Below, one piece after another: positions 28,334-39,994 of a stretch of DNA of 64,000 nucleotides; positions within the stretch are counted from its first letter, which is position 1; the number at the start of each line of letters is the position of its first letter. The notes below the pieces were generated by a model. It did not search any database. It was not told the origin of the DNA and worked only from the letters and a program-made list of their open reading frames with translations. This DNA is from Karstenula rhodostoma CBS 690.94. Its lineage: Eukaryota; Ascomycota; Dothideomycetes; Pleosporales; Didymosphaeriaceae. The translations under genes and the position numbers were made by a program. The DNA lies in the NCBI GenBank assembly GCA_010093485.1, contig MU001499.1:434001-498000 (forward strand). The letters run 5' to 3'.

Positions 28334-29473
28334 TGACTCCTCGGCTCACGAACAAACCATGAAACTCGGGAAAGAGCTGGAGTTGGTTTCCACGCGGTGC
28401 AACTCCAGGGAGTCATGCTTTTCAACTGAACCGGACAGAGAGCACCCGAAAAGGAGGAAGGTCGGCCACTTTTGTGTCTCTGCGCTTCTTGCATGATCAC
28501 GACGGTCAGGCCGCAAAGGCGTTTGTCTAGAGTGCCAGACCACGCAGAGTTCGGCGCCTCCTCAAAAACATTATCTGAATAACACGGCTGGATGTCTTTG
28601 GCGGGGACAATATTCAGCGCCCCGCAAGCCACAGACTCTTCCCATGATACGATACTTGTTGATGCTCGGTTAACCCTGCTGTATTAGCACTGGCGAGCGG
28701 CGACTCCGGCGGTCAACTTTAGCACTTTCCCCAGACCCCATTCTTGGTACTATACCCATGTGTTCTGCTGGAGATGTGATGTGCCGGGCCGCAGCGCGGA
28801 ACTAGGCCGTGCAGGCGCTGATGGCGCCTGTCACGCTAAGCCACGAATGAACTTGACGCCGTGTCAGATATCTTTAATTGGACAACCTTTCTTTTTTACC
28901 CCTGATTAAGACAACAAGCTTTCCAATCTAGTCTTAGCTAGGCTGCTCGTAGTTGTAGATCGACCGGCCCATGACTTAATCTCCATTGCCCGTCCCGCTT
29001 CGCTCGCCCTAAGTTCCAGATCTCTCGCAGACCTAGCCCAACCTCCAGTGTGGCTGGCTGGAGGGTATCAGCCCCTGGATAATGGAAGTAGGTGAACAGT
29101 GGGATTCGGGGTCGCTACATCTGTCTCGATCGAGCGAAGTATCCCAACATGATTGAAAATAGCTATCCGAGAGACCATGGGCCATTTCCACATCAGCCGA
29201 GGGCGTGCTGTAGGCGTCTTTAACCAACAGTGCACACGACACGCGAGGTCTTCCGTCGTGCGCCCCGAAGTCGCTTGGCCGCTGTGACCGACAGTCTGGA
29301 CAAATGTTTTTTCATGGGCGTTTCGGCAAAGTCCAGATGCTAACATGTCCTAGGGGTCGATATTGGGCCTTAGGTCTTGCGAAAAAGTCTTTAAATCGAC
29401 CTCAATTTGACTGCTAGCCTCTCCTCAGCCGCCCACCAACTGAATACTTTCCTTTCCTCTTCTTCATTGATAG
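28334..29473. other. Divergent promoter region, about 1.1 kb
   Basis: It lies between two divergently transcribed genes for secreted proteins and may hold both promoters. No recognised gene, RNA or repeat. Confidence 0.4.
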
Positions 29474-30691
29474 GTGACTTGGTCCATCAACCCTGCAATC
29501 ATGAAGTTCACTATTGCTACGGCGCTCCTGCCTCTCTTCGCGGCTTCTACCTCCGCCTCAATCTTTACTTGTCGAACTGAACTGGGTAGCAAATCGATCA
29601 AGAATGTACCGACCGATTTTGTCACCAAGACCAAGAGCATTCGGCCAACCGTAACGACCACTGTCACTCCAGTCACCACGGAGTGGGTCCGTTACTGGTA
29701 TGTGATCACGAAGCTCACAACAACTACCCAGGTCGTCACCGACTCCACTGTCACCGATACCTTCAGCACAACAACAACACTTTACGACGTTGCGACGAAC
29801 ACCATCACTTCTACCTTGACGGCAACGGCAACGGATACAAGCACCACCTCGTCTACTTCTACGACGATTGTGCCCACTGCCTCGGGCTGGAGACCCATTG
29901 CTGATACCGTCAACCGCAACAGCCTGGCCAGGCGTGCAGATGAGTCTGAGCGCGGACTGGAGCATCTTCACGCAATACGCGCTGTCACGAGCAAGAAGCC
30001 CGGAGGTCTTGTGGCTGCCTCTTGGCCATCCAAGGTTCACTGCACTCAATATGCGCCCAACAAGAACACCAAGACGGTCACCAAGACTAAGCCTCCTATG
30101 ACTCAGATTAGCCCTTACTGGCAGAAGACCACCAAGACCAAGACTTTTTCCTCCACCTTCACTGTCGTACCCTCGGATGTGTCTACGACCGAGACTTATT
30201 CGTCCACCTCAAGCGTGACTACCTTTGTCACTACATTCACAACCCAGACCTCAACCGTCAACACGACCACCACCAGCATCATCCCTGGACCCACTATCTA
30301 CAACGCCTGCACCCAGGCGAACAACATGTTCGGATCCAACTTCAACGTTGGCGGCGTCGGCTACTACATCACCAACATCGCCAACAACGGCCCCGGGGTC
30401 GCCTCCGACTTCAAGATTGTCGCCGACGGTGCCAGCACCGCCACCGAGTGCTGTTCCGCCTGCCATGCATTCAACGGATGTGAGACGTGGAGCTTCCGCC
30501 CCACCGGCCGCAGCTGCTTCCTCCTCTACCACGCGGGCTCGACCTGCAGTGCGCAGACTCAGCACCCCAACTTTTTCCTGGCCAAGAAGGGCGCTGATAC
30601 TGGCGCTGGCTACGTTGTTGGCAACGGCAACTGTGGTTTTACCTACAGCGGCAACAGCGACAGCTCTGTATGGCGTGTCGATGGTTACTAG
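29474..30691 (+). CDS. Secreted Thr-rich protein with C-terminal PAN/apple-like domain
   Basis: A single exon. The likely start is Met10 at 29501 (MKFTIATALLPLFAASTSAS), which opens a clean signal peptide; the protein is then 396 residues. A long central region is rich in Thr, with runs like TTTVTPVTTEW and TKTKTFSSTFTVVP, interrupted by a dibasic LARRADESERG that could be a Kex2 site. The C-terminal part (about 290-390) is Cys-rich: ACTQANNMFG, TECCSACHAFNGCETWSFRP, RSCFLLYH, STCS. The spacing fits the PAN/apple fold, which binds carbohydrate or protein. Such proteins are common in fungal secretomes as wall or adhesion components. The specific ligand is unknown. Confidence 0.83.
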   Translation: MTWSINPAIMKFTIATALLPLFAASTSASIFTCRTELGSKSIKNVPTDFVTKTKSIRPTVTTTVTPVTTEWVRYWYVITKLTTTTQVVTDSTVTDTFSTTTTLYDVATNTITSTLTATATDTSTTSSTSTTIVPTASGWRPIADTVNRNSLARRADESERGLEHLHAIRAVTSKKPGGLVAASWPSKVHCTQYAPNKNTKTVTKTKPPMTQISPYWQKTTKTKTFSSTFTVVPSDVSTTETYSSTSSVTTFVTTFTTQTSTVNTTTTSIIPGPTIYNACTQANNMFGSNFNVGGVGYYITNIANNGPGVASDFKIVADGASTATECCSACHAFNGCETWSFRPTGRSCFLLYHAGSTCSAQTQHPNFFLAKKGADTGAGYVVGNGNCGFTYSGNSDSSVWRVDGY

Positions 30692-31170
30692 GTGGGATGG
30701 GGACTTGGCTCTGAGGAAAAAAGCAGTAGTAGTAATAATAGCAGATGGAAGGTCTGCGTCGTCTTACATATACCCTAGGATATTCTTTTGTACGTATTTA
30801 TGCATACAGCTATCTCTTAATATCACAGTCTGTCTTACTCCACACATATCCTGCTGCGGACGCGTCTTTGCTACAATGTTCGTTTTGGGTCGCAAAGACA
30901 CTGCTAGTGACAAGGAGACACAAGGAGACGGATTCTCGAAGACCACTACCCGACGGTAGGGTAGAAGTCCGCTTTGGCCTCATGAGGGCAGAGGTCACGT
31001 GTCGTGTGAAAGGGGAGTAAGGACCCTGCTCTTTCGAATGCGATCTGATCTGATCCGACGCGCTAGCAATTTAAGCTCCACGCGCGTGTGGGGCTTGGGT
31101 GCACACTGGACGCGCTAATGCGGTCAACCTCGCGCTCGCGAACAGCATCACCTCGACCCAACCGCCCGCC
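30692..31170. other. Intergenic region, nothing supported
   Basis: 3' region of the PAN-domain gene and promoter of the PCI-domain gene. Confidence 0.4.
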
Positions 31171-32838
31171 ATGTCCCGCCAGCTCGTGGCCACCTTCTGC
31201 CACGAGGTCAATACCGCCATCGGGAATCGCGATGCGCTCAAAATCCGCTCGATCCTCGTCCTCGAACCGCCGTTTGCGAATCCCGTCTACTATGAGCTCA
31301 TCGAGGAGCTGCGCAACGAGTACCCCGCCGACGACGATGGCTCCGAGGACAGACTGGAAGGGGTGATAAGCGCGTCCGTCACCGAAACAGACGTGGGCGA
31401 GGATGACGAAGGCCGGCCAATCCAGAGCTGGAATCCAATGGTCGTCTTCCTGGCCGCGTGGCTTACCTTTATTCGCGATGTCGACACGTCCCAACTGCTC
31501 AAGGCATATCAGGCCATGAGCGAGGTCCAGTCCAAGGGAAACACAGCTCTGCAGCACCCCACCAAAGGCATACTCGTCCTCCCGACCCTCATTAGCTACG
31601 CCCAGATATTCGCGCGTTTGGCCGTCGCTCTCGACAGACAGCCGGAGCTCGCCCAAGTTGCCCTCGCCCATTCCGACAACGACAAAGCCGAATCACTAGC
31701 CGAGAAAGCAGCTAACGTCGTCCGTCAAGGCTTCCTCACCTGCCTGAGCGATAGAAACACGGTCCCGGGTGGAATAAAGGATGGCAGGCCCGACGGCAAG
31801 AAAATCGGCGTATACAACATGGCCAACGTGTGCCTCAAGATCTTGTTCCAGTCAAACAAGCTCGACAACTGTTCCATGATCTTCAAGAACATCGACGCGG
31901 CGTCCCCGCCATTGCACTTCTACCCGGCCGGAGACAGAGTCACGTATCTCTACTACCTCGGCCGCTATCACTTCATATCGAACAACTTCTACCAAGCCCA
32001 GATGGTCCTGCAGCAAGCATATAACGACACGCCTACACACGAGAACTTTATGAAGCAGCGACGGCTGATTCTCCTCTATCTCCTCGTAGCGAACCTGATT
32101 CTTGGCCGCTTTCCGTCCGAAAGGGTATACGCACGACCAGAAGCCATGTATTTCCGCGAAATCTTCCAGCCGATAACTCAAGCAATTCGCAAAGGCGACC
32201 TAGAGGCTTTTCAGCGAATGATGAACCTCGATCTGTCGTGGGAGTATGCGGCCAAGCTATGCCGATGGAAGGTTTTCTATCAAATCGGCAACTGTTGTGA
32301 GACTCTGGTATACAGGAGCTTGTACCGTAGGGTGTTCCTCCTCGCGGGCAAGCAACCGGGTCCAATGGATCGAGCACCACCAAGCCTGGATCTCAATGCT
32401 GTTGTTATTGCAGCAGCGTTTCTTGAAAAGCGAGCCAGCGCGTCGCCGGCGAAACCACAAGCCAATGGGTGGTCCTTCGGCCTGCAAAGGCCCCCAACCC
32501 CACCAGCGTACATCGACCCCGACTTCGAGGGTATGGAAAGCGCTACACCTTACATTCATCAATTCGACATCGAAGAGATAGAAGGCCTGTGCGCTTCGTT
32601 GATCTTGGAAGGGATCATTTCTGGGTATATCAGCCCCAAGCTGAAAAAGTTGGCTATCTTGGGTGCGAAGAAAGCCGGGAGCCCTGTCAAAGCGGGCTTC
32701 CCCAATCTGTGGCAAGTGTTGTCGACGAAGAAGAGAGAACAGGCTGGTGGAGACGATGTGGAGGGGTGGGTGAAGACGCAGCAGGCGGGTGGAGGGAAGG
32801 TGGTCCGGCTTGCGAGTGCGCGGCCGGCAGGTTCTTGA
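31171..32838 (+). CDS. csn12: PCI-domain protein, CSN12 (COP9 signalosome-associated / Thp1-like)
   Basis: A single exon. The frame is open from 31099, but MSRQLVATFCHEVNTAIG at 31171 sits in the better start context and gives 555 residues. The middle part carries IGVYNMANVCLKILFQSNK, NCSMIFKNIDAASPPLHF and VTYLYYLGRYHFISNNFYQA. Then comes the helical PCI region with RRLILLYLLVANLILGRFPS and a winged-helix end (EIEGLCASLILEGIISGYIS). This layout is that of Csn12/Thp1/PCID2 proteins, which bind RNA and small acidic Sem1-type partners. Csn12 links the COP9 signalosome to splicing or mRNA processing, Thp1 is in the TREX-2 export complex. The Csn12 branch is favoured by motif memory, not by a tree. 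Confidence 0.85.
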   Translation: MSRQLVATFCHEVNTAIGNRDALKIRSILVLEPPFANPVYYELIEELRNEYPADDDGSEDRLEGVISASVTETDVGEDDEGRPIQSWNPMVVFLAAWLTFIRDVDTSQLLKAYQAMSEVQSKGNTALQHPTKGILVLPTLISYAQIFARLAVALDRQPELAQVALAHSDNDKAESLAEKAANVVRQGFLTCLSDRNTVPGGIKDGRPDGKKIGVYNMANVCLKILFQSNKLDNCSMIFKNIDAASPPLHFYPAGDRVTYLYYLGRYHFISNNFYQAQMVLQQAYNDTPTHENFMKQRRLILLYLLVANLILGRFPSERVYARPEAMYFREIFQPITQAIRKGDLEAFQRMMNLDLSWEYAAKLCRWKVFYQIGNCCETLVYRSLYRRVFLLAGKQPGPMDRAPPSLDLNAVVIAAAFLEKRASASPAKPQANGWSFGLQRPPTPPAYIDPDFEGMESATPYIHQFDIEEIEGLCASLILEGIISGYISPKLKKLAILGAKKAGSPVKAGFPNLWQVLSTKKREQAGGDDVEGWVKTQQAGGGKVVRLASARPAGS

Positions 32839-33682
32839 GGACTACGAGCGTATGCGACAGGGCTTTGCGAACTACACCGACTTTCGAATCTACGCGAGAC
32901 GGTGGCTGACAACTCAAATGGACTTGAATTCGAGGGTTTCTCGCGAAACCATACCCTCCTGTCATGTCGGACTTGACCACACCATTGGATGGTGCAATAC
33001 TTGCAAATCATGCAGTTCCCCGACATGACGGGTACCACCGCCAGAGATGCGCCGCCTCACGTCACTGGAAGCATGCGCATAACTCTTGCTGACGCCCACA
33101 GGCTTCGCGTATATCCTACTTGGTAGCGCTGGTAGGCATCATGATAGCCCTCGGCATCTAAAGATCTGAAGAGGAAGAGTAATATTTGCCATATAAAACA
33201 TGATCCATCTACAAGACTTTGAACCCAATACAATACATACCTGCTACTCTTCAGCCGTGTACCATCAGTCAACCTGCAGGTATACGTGTTGAACCTCTAG
33301 ACCCAGGCCAACCCATCCAACCATGTCGAGCCCTTCCACATGCAGTATTCCAATACCCTACCCTCATCGCCCGACACTGACCGGTCCGCTGTCCACCGAT
33401 CGGTCAGACGACGACTTTCACCTGATTGGCCAATGGCTCCCGAAAGATGAGGGGGCCTGCAGTGAAGGACACAAGGCTGACGAACCACAATTCTCCGCCC
33501 ACCAGGCTGAGGCCGCGTGCAATTGACAACTCATACATGGTGCATGCGTGTACGAACTTTGAAAGTGCCAACGAAGCGGCGTTTGAGCCTCATTCTGCGA
33601 GGCGGGTATATAACTGCGGGGTTGGGACGGCTGGTGGGAGATGTAGACACGGGAGTCGCGGGAAGACGTCTGAGACAACATC
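32839..33682. other. Intergenic region, nothing supported
   Basis: 3' region of the CSN12 gene and promoter of the BTB gene. Short frames only. Confidence 0.4.
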
Positions 33683-34967
33683 ATGTGGAAGGCAGACACA
33701 ATGTCGATCCACGACGACTCGTCCACGGTGCTTTCCGTCCGCGGCTCAGACGCCGGCCACGTCGCAGACAGCCTCATCCAAGCCGAGAAGCAGAACGTCA
33801 CCGCCTTGCCCGACTTCTACGGCAAATCGTACGTGCCCCTTACCCTACCCGCGCAGCCAGATGCAGGTTTACTGACCACCGCACCGCAGCCCCTACACCG
33901 ACGCCGACATCATCGCCCTCGACGTCGGCCTCGCAAAAACCCGCTACCGCATCCACCGCTCCGTCCTCGCGCAGTCCCCCGAGCTCGCCTCCAAGCCAGC
34001 CCTCAAGCTCTGGGGCGAAAAGACAAACGACACGGTAGCACTGCCCGACCTCGACGCCGTAACCGCACACACCCTCGTCGCGTTCCTGTACACGGGCCGC
34101 TACGAGACGCTCGAGTGGCTGGGCGAAGAAGACAAGAAGAAGGTCGCGGCGTACAAGCTCGCGGCCTGCGTGTACTGCGCTGCCACACGGTACAAGATCC
34201 CTGGCCTCGCGGCGCTCGCGCAGGACGGCATCAATGCCGCGGGGCGCGACCTCACCATCTTAGATGTCCTGGGTGTCGCGCGCGACCACGCGTTTCCCAT
34301 CCTGCCCGACGACGAGACGTGGTTCGCGGAGTACCTCGAGGATGCGATTAAGCGGGCGGCGGCGGATGATCCGGGGCTTTTTGTGAAGCCTGGATTCGTG
34401 GAGCAGATTGAGGGGGATAGGCGGTTCAGACAGGTTGTTATGCGGGCGATTGTGGGGACGTATGCTGCGGGGGGTGGGATTGGTGGTGGGGATGACCCGC
34501 CCATGGATGCTCCTACGGGCGAGGCAGAGGCTGTGGGCGGAGGCGCAGACGTGGTCGCTGAGCTCCAGCATACCGCCGCTGTCAACGGCGACATCGAAGA
34601 CGAGGTGCAGCTTGAAGACATCGAGCCGAGTTACCCAGATTCGCCCGTCCACAGACCCGCATCGCCCGGCTCGCCTGCGGCCCCTGAGTCTGTGACTGAT
34701 GAGCTTGACTTCAAGAACAGCAAGATGTATCAGAGTATGGGGAAGCCGGTTAGCCATGTAAGACACGACTCTGCCGTCCAGACGGATGTCGTTCAGGCCG
34801 AGAAAACTCCGTCCGTGGTCGATGGAAAGGAAGAAAAAGAGGTTGCGTCGCCCGCGGCGGATGTCGCATCTCCTGCGTCGGAGGTCGTGATCGCGAACGG
34901 GACGACTTCGTCTGGGAAGAAGAAAAATAAGAAAAGTAAGAAGAAGAGCGGGACGGTGTTCGCGTAG
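33683..34967 (+). CDS. BTB/POZ-domain protein
   Basis: Two exons, 33683-33828 and 33890-34967, joined over a 61-nt intron (GTACGT..ACCGCAG), give 407 residues; Met7 (MSIHDDSSTV) at 33701 is an equally good start. The BTB fold begins at the junction: PYTDADIIALDVGLAKTRYR, HRSVLAQSPELASKP, then LPDLDAVTAHTLVAFLYTGR. The C-terminal half is acidic and Ser/Pro/Ala-rich, ending in a lysine-rich stretch (GKKKNKKSKKKSG) that could be a nuclear signal. Fungal proteins of this shape often dimerise through BTB and may serve as Cullin-3 adaptors, but no partner-binding domain is visible here. Function not known. Confidence 0.85.
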
Positions 34968-35575
34968 GAGGATTATGGTGAGGGTTAGAAGGACGGTCGT
35001 TAGCTAGCTCTAAAGTAGTCACCTTGAGTACATGTGCAGGTCCGTGACGTCTTCAACTGTCGTGTATGTTTTTTTCTTTTTTTCTTTTCAGAAGTTCTGG
35101 CGGCGGATTTTTCAGCCTGATTGTCCAAGCCGTTCGCCGAGGTTTCCGAGTGGCGAGCTACGGAGCGGTTCGTGTGATGGCCGAGGCGACGTGGTGGATA
35201 TAATGCCCGTCTTTTATGCGGCTGCTTGGTATACTGCTGGCACGGGAATTTTCTCAGATCAAGGTTTAAAAGTACCGCGTTGTCTATTCGAAAGTTCATG
35301 AACGTATGTACGCTGCATAAGCTGGCTTTTTTCTCAGCCATGTGAGTGGAGAGTCGTACTTCTAACCGGTAGAGCGAGGCCCGGTATTAGGGAAATGGAG
35401 GATATGCGTAGGCCGGCCCATGTGCAGCGATGGAACCGACTCACCGCGTACACCTGCTTTCTGGAATCCGATCTAGAAAGAGTTGATGATGACTGATTTG
35501 GGGGGTGTACGTGAGATACGTTCGCCGGCTACACATGTGGCGGGAACGCGCTAGCCTTGTTGGCTTGCAGTCTGC
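34968..35575. other. Intergenic region, nothing supported
   Basis: 3' region of the BTB gene and promoter of the HET gene. A T-rich tract (about 35066-35090) is the only feature. Confidence 0.4.
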
Positions 35576-37537
35576 ATGAATGCGAAGTTTAGCGCCTTCT
35601 GCCTCCTCGATCCATTGCTCCTTCCCCTCATTCCATACATGCAAGATAGCGCGCCCCGCCCACATAACTCGATCGCATCGATGGCCGCTCAGATCTACGA
35701 GCCACTGCCGCACGATTCAGAACAGCAATATATTCGTACATGCACGCTTTACCCTGGCACCGGTAATGAACCTGTCCAGGTCGAACTTCAGCCTCATCGA
35801 GTCGGCTCGGACGATATACCGTATGAGGCCGTCTCGTGGGTGTGGGGCAACCCTTTGAATAGCACAACGTTGCTGTACAAAGGCCAGAATATCTCCATAC
35901 GGAAAAGTCTAGAGGATGCGTTGCGAGTTTTCCGCTACGTAGACCGTCCACGCGTGCTATGGGTCGACGCACTCTGCATCAACCAAGACGATGTGGAAGA
36001 ACGATCTGAACAGGTCGCCATGATGGGTTCAGTGTACTCTTATGCGTCCGGGGTCCTCATTTGGCTAGGCAACGATACAGAGCAACGGGCCGCTATTGCT
36101 TTCGACGAAATAAGACGGTGTCTCATTGCTTACAACTTGACTCGGCGGCAATATAGACTGAGCGATGACGAAATCGAACAATTGGACGTCAATGTATGGA
36201 ACAATTTCGAGAGCTTTTTCAAGAACAAGTGGTTTTCTCGTGTATGGGTACAGCAGGAATATGCTTTGAACGACAACGCTACATTTTGCTGGGGTGCGTC
36301 GAGCATCTCGAGCTATACAGTCCGTGTATTCTTTGATTGGCTCGCCCGCGACACAGCCTTTGGCGGTTCTTTAGTGACGGAGCTTATGGGTGGATCACTG
36401 TACGCCGCTGTAGGAACATTCAGTGTAGCAAAGGCATTCAAAAAAACCGATCTAGATCATCGCTTCGTTCAGGTGCTGCGCCTGGGTGTCGGGCTACTTG
36501 CCACTGACCCCCGAGACTACATCTACGGTTTTTTCGGCCACCCTTCAGCTAAGAATGTATGTCATTCTCAGAACAGCCTCCTTGTAACGCCAGACTACGG
36601 CAAAACTATCGATGAGGTCTATGTGGATATCATGACTGCGCTGATCCAAGACCCACGGCACGGGCTTGACGTTTTGTCTTTCGTTCACCATAATCCAATG
36701 ACCTTGTCATCCGATATGCCATCATGGGTTGCGAGGTGGCATCACAAATTAACATCACCAAGTGCTGGTACAGAGTGGGGTTATGAAGAACGGTGGCACC
36801 AGCGGTGGGATACCTTTCCCCCGAAACCACTCGGGGGTTTCGGCAGGAAATACTTCGATGCGGGGAAATCCACGAGCGGCGACTTTGACATTGGAAGGGA
36901 AGTCCTATCCGCCAGAGGCGCCATTTTCGATGTCGTAAAGAGTACATGGGCGAATCCGGAATTACGTTTTCTCGGTCTCTGGGTAGCAGCGCGTCTTCAA
37001 AGCGGTGAGCTATCAAAAGCCCCGGAGCAAATAACGAAGTCCCTCGGGGCTGACCTTGATAAAATGATGACGTGGCTTGATAAAAGTGCAAGCCCCTACT
37101 TCAATCCTGTACTCGCAGCTGCGCTCACAGTCTCCTGCGGCTGGCTGAACGTCCTGGGTCATACGCGGGCCATCGATCACCTCGATCAGTTCACACACAA
37201 TTTCGCGGCCTTTTGCGCCAAAGAAACAAGGATGTACCCCTCAACTCTCCCGGAAGACGGTGTGAGTCCTGCGAAGCCGGAAGACTTCATATCCAGCGTC
37301 CGACTGGTCTGCTATGGGCGAAATCTGGTGCGCAGCAAACAAGGCTTCCTGGGACTGGCACCATCGCTTGCCAGGGAAGGCGATTGTATAGCGGCGTTCG
37401 CGGGCGCTACCGTCCCCTTCATAATAAGACCTACACCGGACGGCACTTATAAGCTTGTCGGGGAGTGCTATGTCGAAGGCATCATGTATGGAGAGGCCTT
37501 CGACCGTGGACCCACCACAACCATAACTCTGATTTGA
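35576..37537 (+). CDS. Heterokaryon incompatibility (HET) domain protein
   Basis: A single exon; the frame opens at 35576 but the protein probably starts at Met36 (35681, MAAQIYEPLPHDSEQQYI), giving 618 residues. The HET domain is clear: YEAVSWVWGNPLNS, then SLEDALRVFRYVDRPRVLWV, DALCINQDDVEERSEQV and SVYSYASGVLIWLGND. A helical region follows (WFSRVWVQQEYALNDNATFC, a usual element after the HET box), and the C-terminal segment ends in a typical barrel-like motif (GDCIAAFAGATVPFIIRPT, YKLVGECYVEGIMYGEAF). HET proteins mediate self/non-self recognition; most of the many copies in a genome have no known partner. Nothing shows which locus this belongs to, and no NLR gene is next to it. Confidence 0.92.
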   Translation: MNAKFSAFCLLDPLLLPLIPYMQDSAPRPHNSIASMAAQIYEPLPHDSEQQYIRTCTLYPGTGNEPVQVELQPHRVGSDDIPYEAVSWVWGNPLNSTTLLYKGQNISIRKSLEDALRVFRYVDRPRVLWVDALCINQDDVEERSEQVAMMGSVYSYASGVLIWLGNDTEQRAAIAFDEIRRCLIAYNLTRRQYRLSDDEIEQLDVNVWNNFESFFKNKWFSRVWVQQEYALNDNATFCWGASSISSYTVRVFFDWLARDTAFGGSLVTELMGGSLYAAVGTFSVAKAFKKTDLDHRFVQVLRLGVGLLATDPRDYIYGFFGHPSAKNVCHSQNSLLVTPDYGKTIDEVYVDIMTALIQDPRHGLDVLSFVHHNPMTLSSDMPSWVARWHHKLTSPSAGTEWGYEERWHQRWDTFPPKPLGGFGRKYFDAGKSTSGDFDIGREVLSARGAIFDVVKSTWANPELRFLGLWVAARLQSGELSKAPEQITKSLGADLDKMMTWLDKSASPYFNPVLAAALTVSCGWLNVLGHTRAIDHLDQFTHNFAAFCAKETRMYPSTLPEDGVSPAKPEDFISSVRLVCYGRNLVRSKQGFLGLAPSLAREGDCIAAFAGATVPFIIRPTPDGTYKLVGECYVEGIMYGEAFDRGPTTTITLI

Positions 37538-39994
37538 ATCGAGCAGTCCAACCATCAAACCAGTTGCTTCCGAATCGCATCTAGTGCACCCTCGATCCTG
37601 TATCAAGCCAACAACGACAACATCGTCTCGTCACACAAGCCACCTCGGCTCACATCTGTCTTCGCCAAGCAACACGCGATCCATCATACCGTATACATAT
37701 GCGGGTTCTACGAGTGCCCAATTTTCCTCTTGAATCTCACAACGAAATAACGTCCCGCCTGCCCCTTGGATATGACGACGGAGCCTCCTCTTGGGGCTTC
37801 CCGTGCTGCGAGGCCCAGGAAGCCACCTTTGGTTCTTATCCACCCACGATCTGTCGTACAGGCCAGGGCTTTTACAAACACTCTTTTCTTTTGTCGGGAT
37901 TTCTCAACTCAATCAAACTGAAGACAGGGAGGAGGCCACTCCCTAGTGTGGATGCAGCAGGCCGATCTCGCATGAGCTTTCGAGCCCAGTCACACGGAAA
38001 CAACACGTTCCTTCAGCCTATGATAGCTTCTCTAGACATAATCTACAACTCACCATCCTTACGTGGTTTCCGGCGGTAATGGTTTTCCAGTATACGCCGT
38101 TCATAGTTTCACCCGCCCGTTGGTGCGTATATTTCCTTGCTGTATGGGTTCGCAAAAGCATCCATAAATGAAGAGCTCTATGTCATTGCGGCACGCTCCA
38201 AACCGGTCAGTCAGTCTAATAAGCCTTTCCGGTGTATAACAGGAGCCATTTCGGTGATCCAGTCAACTACAAAGCCGTGAAGACCCAGCATATACGAATC
38301 GTCGCTCACCGGGGTATGGGCTCTCGAGGTACCAGCTGCTCTCCTCGTCATACCAGCTCGTTGATGGACCGAAAACTATCTATCTACCAACGTTGGCATG
38401 TTTCTCTCCTGTCTCCAACCTGGCTGCAATGACGGCTGCATCAAATCAAGTCTTCGTACGTCCGGGCGCGGTACGCTTAGTCAAATATGATACTTCGCGA
38501 GCTTGGGCAAGCCGCGGCAAAACTCGATAAAGGAACTCGGTGGGGTGCCAAAAATGCGGTACGCTTAGTACATCTCAAGAAACCCCAGCTCCGTAACCGG
38601 GTACAATCTACCATCCTAGTCCGAAAAGTCCTAAGACCTACAAACCTCACACCAAACCAGACCCAAAACATCGCTTAAACACCAATTAAAAAACCTATAC
38701 GACATGTCTTATTAAGACCTCCCCACACAACACACGCACAGCTGAAAGGACACACAAACGTCACCACACGCCATCCATCTATCCCTACAACCCCCTCCGC
38801 AACCTACCGCCCAAACCCACCCCCTCCCTTCCTAAACCACACAAAAGATCTTATCCCCCACCCGCCCCATCATACCCTACATCCCCTCATCAAAACCATT
38901 ACTACACCCCTCCTCCCATTCCATTCGAGCACTTAGTCAACCCCACCCCATGCTTCACAATCCCCCTCCCACAAACACAGTAAAGAAAAAAAAAACATTA
39001 TTACAACATATAGATTACAATCCTACCATGTCCCTTGATTATAACCATTTTCGATGCGTGTGTTTTTAACCTATCAATTAGGGGGGATATTGATTTGGGC
39101 TTATTTTTATACTCTATACTCGATAACTCCATCTTTGTGTTATGATTTACCCCTACACTACACAACACTCATGTGTACCTCCGTCCCCCCGTCTCCCCCC
39201 CGTCTCCCCCCCCCTTAAACATATACTCCCCACACCACTCAACACCACCAATCAACCAATCAACCAATCACTCACGACACAACACCATCGGAAGTAACCA
39301 TACTCATTCCTGTTTACTACCCAGCTATCGCACACCTATAATACAATCCCCTTTTCCCTTTTCCCCCTTCCCCTTCCCCTTTCCCCCTTCCCCTTCCCCG
39401 TCCCCTCCCCCCAAACCCTCAACCTCCTCATCTCATCTCATCGCATTACCTTTCCCCTTCCCACCCACCCCACCATCCACAAATACCCAAAAACAAACCC
39501 ACATAACGCCAGCCCAGTCCAGCCCAACCGTAGCCACAGCTGCTTGCTGCTGCTTGCTTGCTTGCTGCTGCTGCATGCGAATCCACAAAGATATGCACAA
39601 GCGATGCAAAGCAAAGCAAAGCAAAGTCATTAACCGGCGTATCCCGCAGAAAAAAAAAATACCCGTCGAAAAGCGCCCTAACAGACGCAGCAGTCAGCAG
39701 GGGAAACCGCCGCATTCCCCAAGGTGCTGTCCCGTCCTATCCCGTCGTTGCCTGGCCTGGCCCGTCCCGTCCCATTCCGACCCGCTCCATCTCGTTCGTA
39801 GCCATCGCTCTTCCTCTTTCGCGGCACGTTTTTAGAAAAAAGAAAAAAGAAATATGCGTCACAAGCGTAGCCATGACATGCGCCCTTCGCTGATGCAAGC
39901 AAGCAAGCAAGCAGATGGATGCCTGCCAATCCAATCCAAAATATGTACGTGCGTACGTCGTGTTGCGTAAACCCATCCTCAACCACCCACCGCC
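37538..39994. other. Gene-poor, partly G-depleted intergenic region with microsatellites
   Basis: From about 38690 to 39480 the plus strand is rich in C and A/T with very few G, including C-runs at 39190-39215 and CCCCTTCC-type repeats at 39355-39410. Near 39537-39580 lies a CTG/CTTG microsatellite, at 39603-39628 an AAGCA repeat and at 39893-39912 a CAAG repeat. A 14-bp word GCGGTACGCTTAGT occurs twice (38468, 38556). No frame resembles a known protein. Part may be the 3' region of the histidine kinase gene. Confidence 0.5.
39537..39912. repeat. Cluster of short microsatellites (CTTG, AAGCA, CAAG)
   Basis: Three short perfect or near-perfect tracts lie within 380 bp: GCTGCTTGCTTGCTTGCTGC near 39552, GCAAAGCAAAGCAAAGCAAAG near 39605 and GCAAGCAAGCAAGCAAGCAG near 39893. 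The first and third are near reverse complements. They sit just beyond the 3' end of the histidine kinase gene. Confidence 0.65.

Noticed and set aside
35355..35395. A D-arm-like word (CCGGTAGAGCGAG) suggesting a tRNA
   Set aside because: No matching acceptor stem, anticodon stem or T-arm could be found around it.
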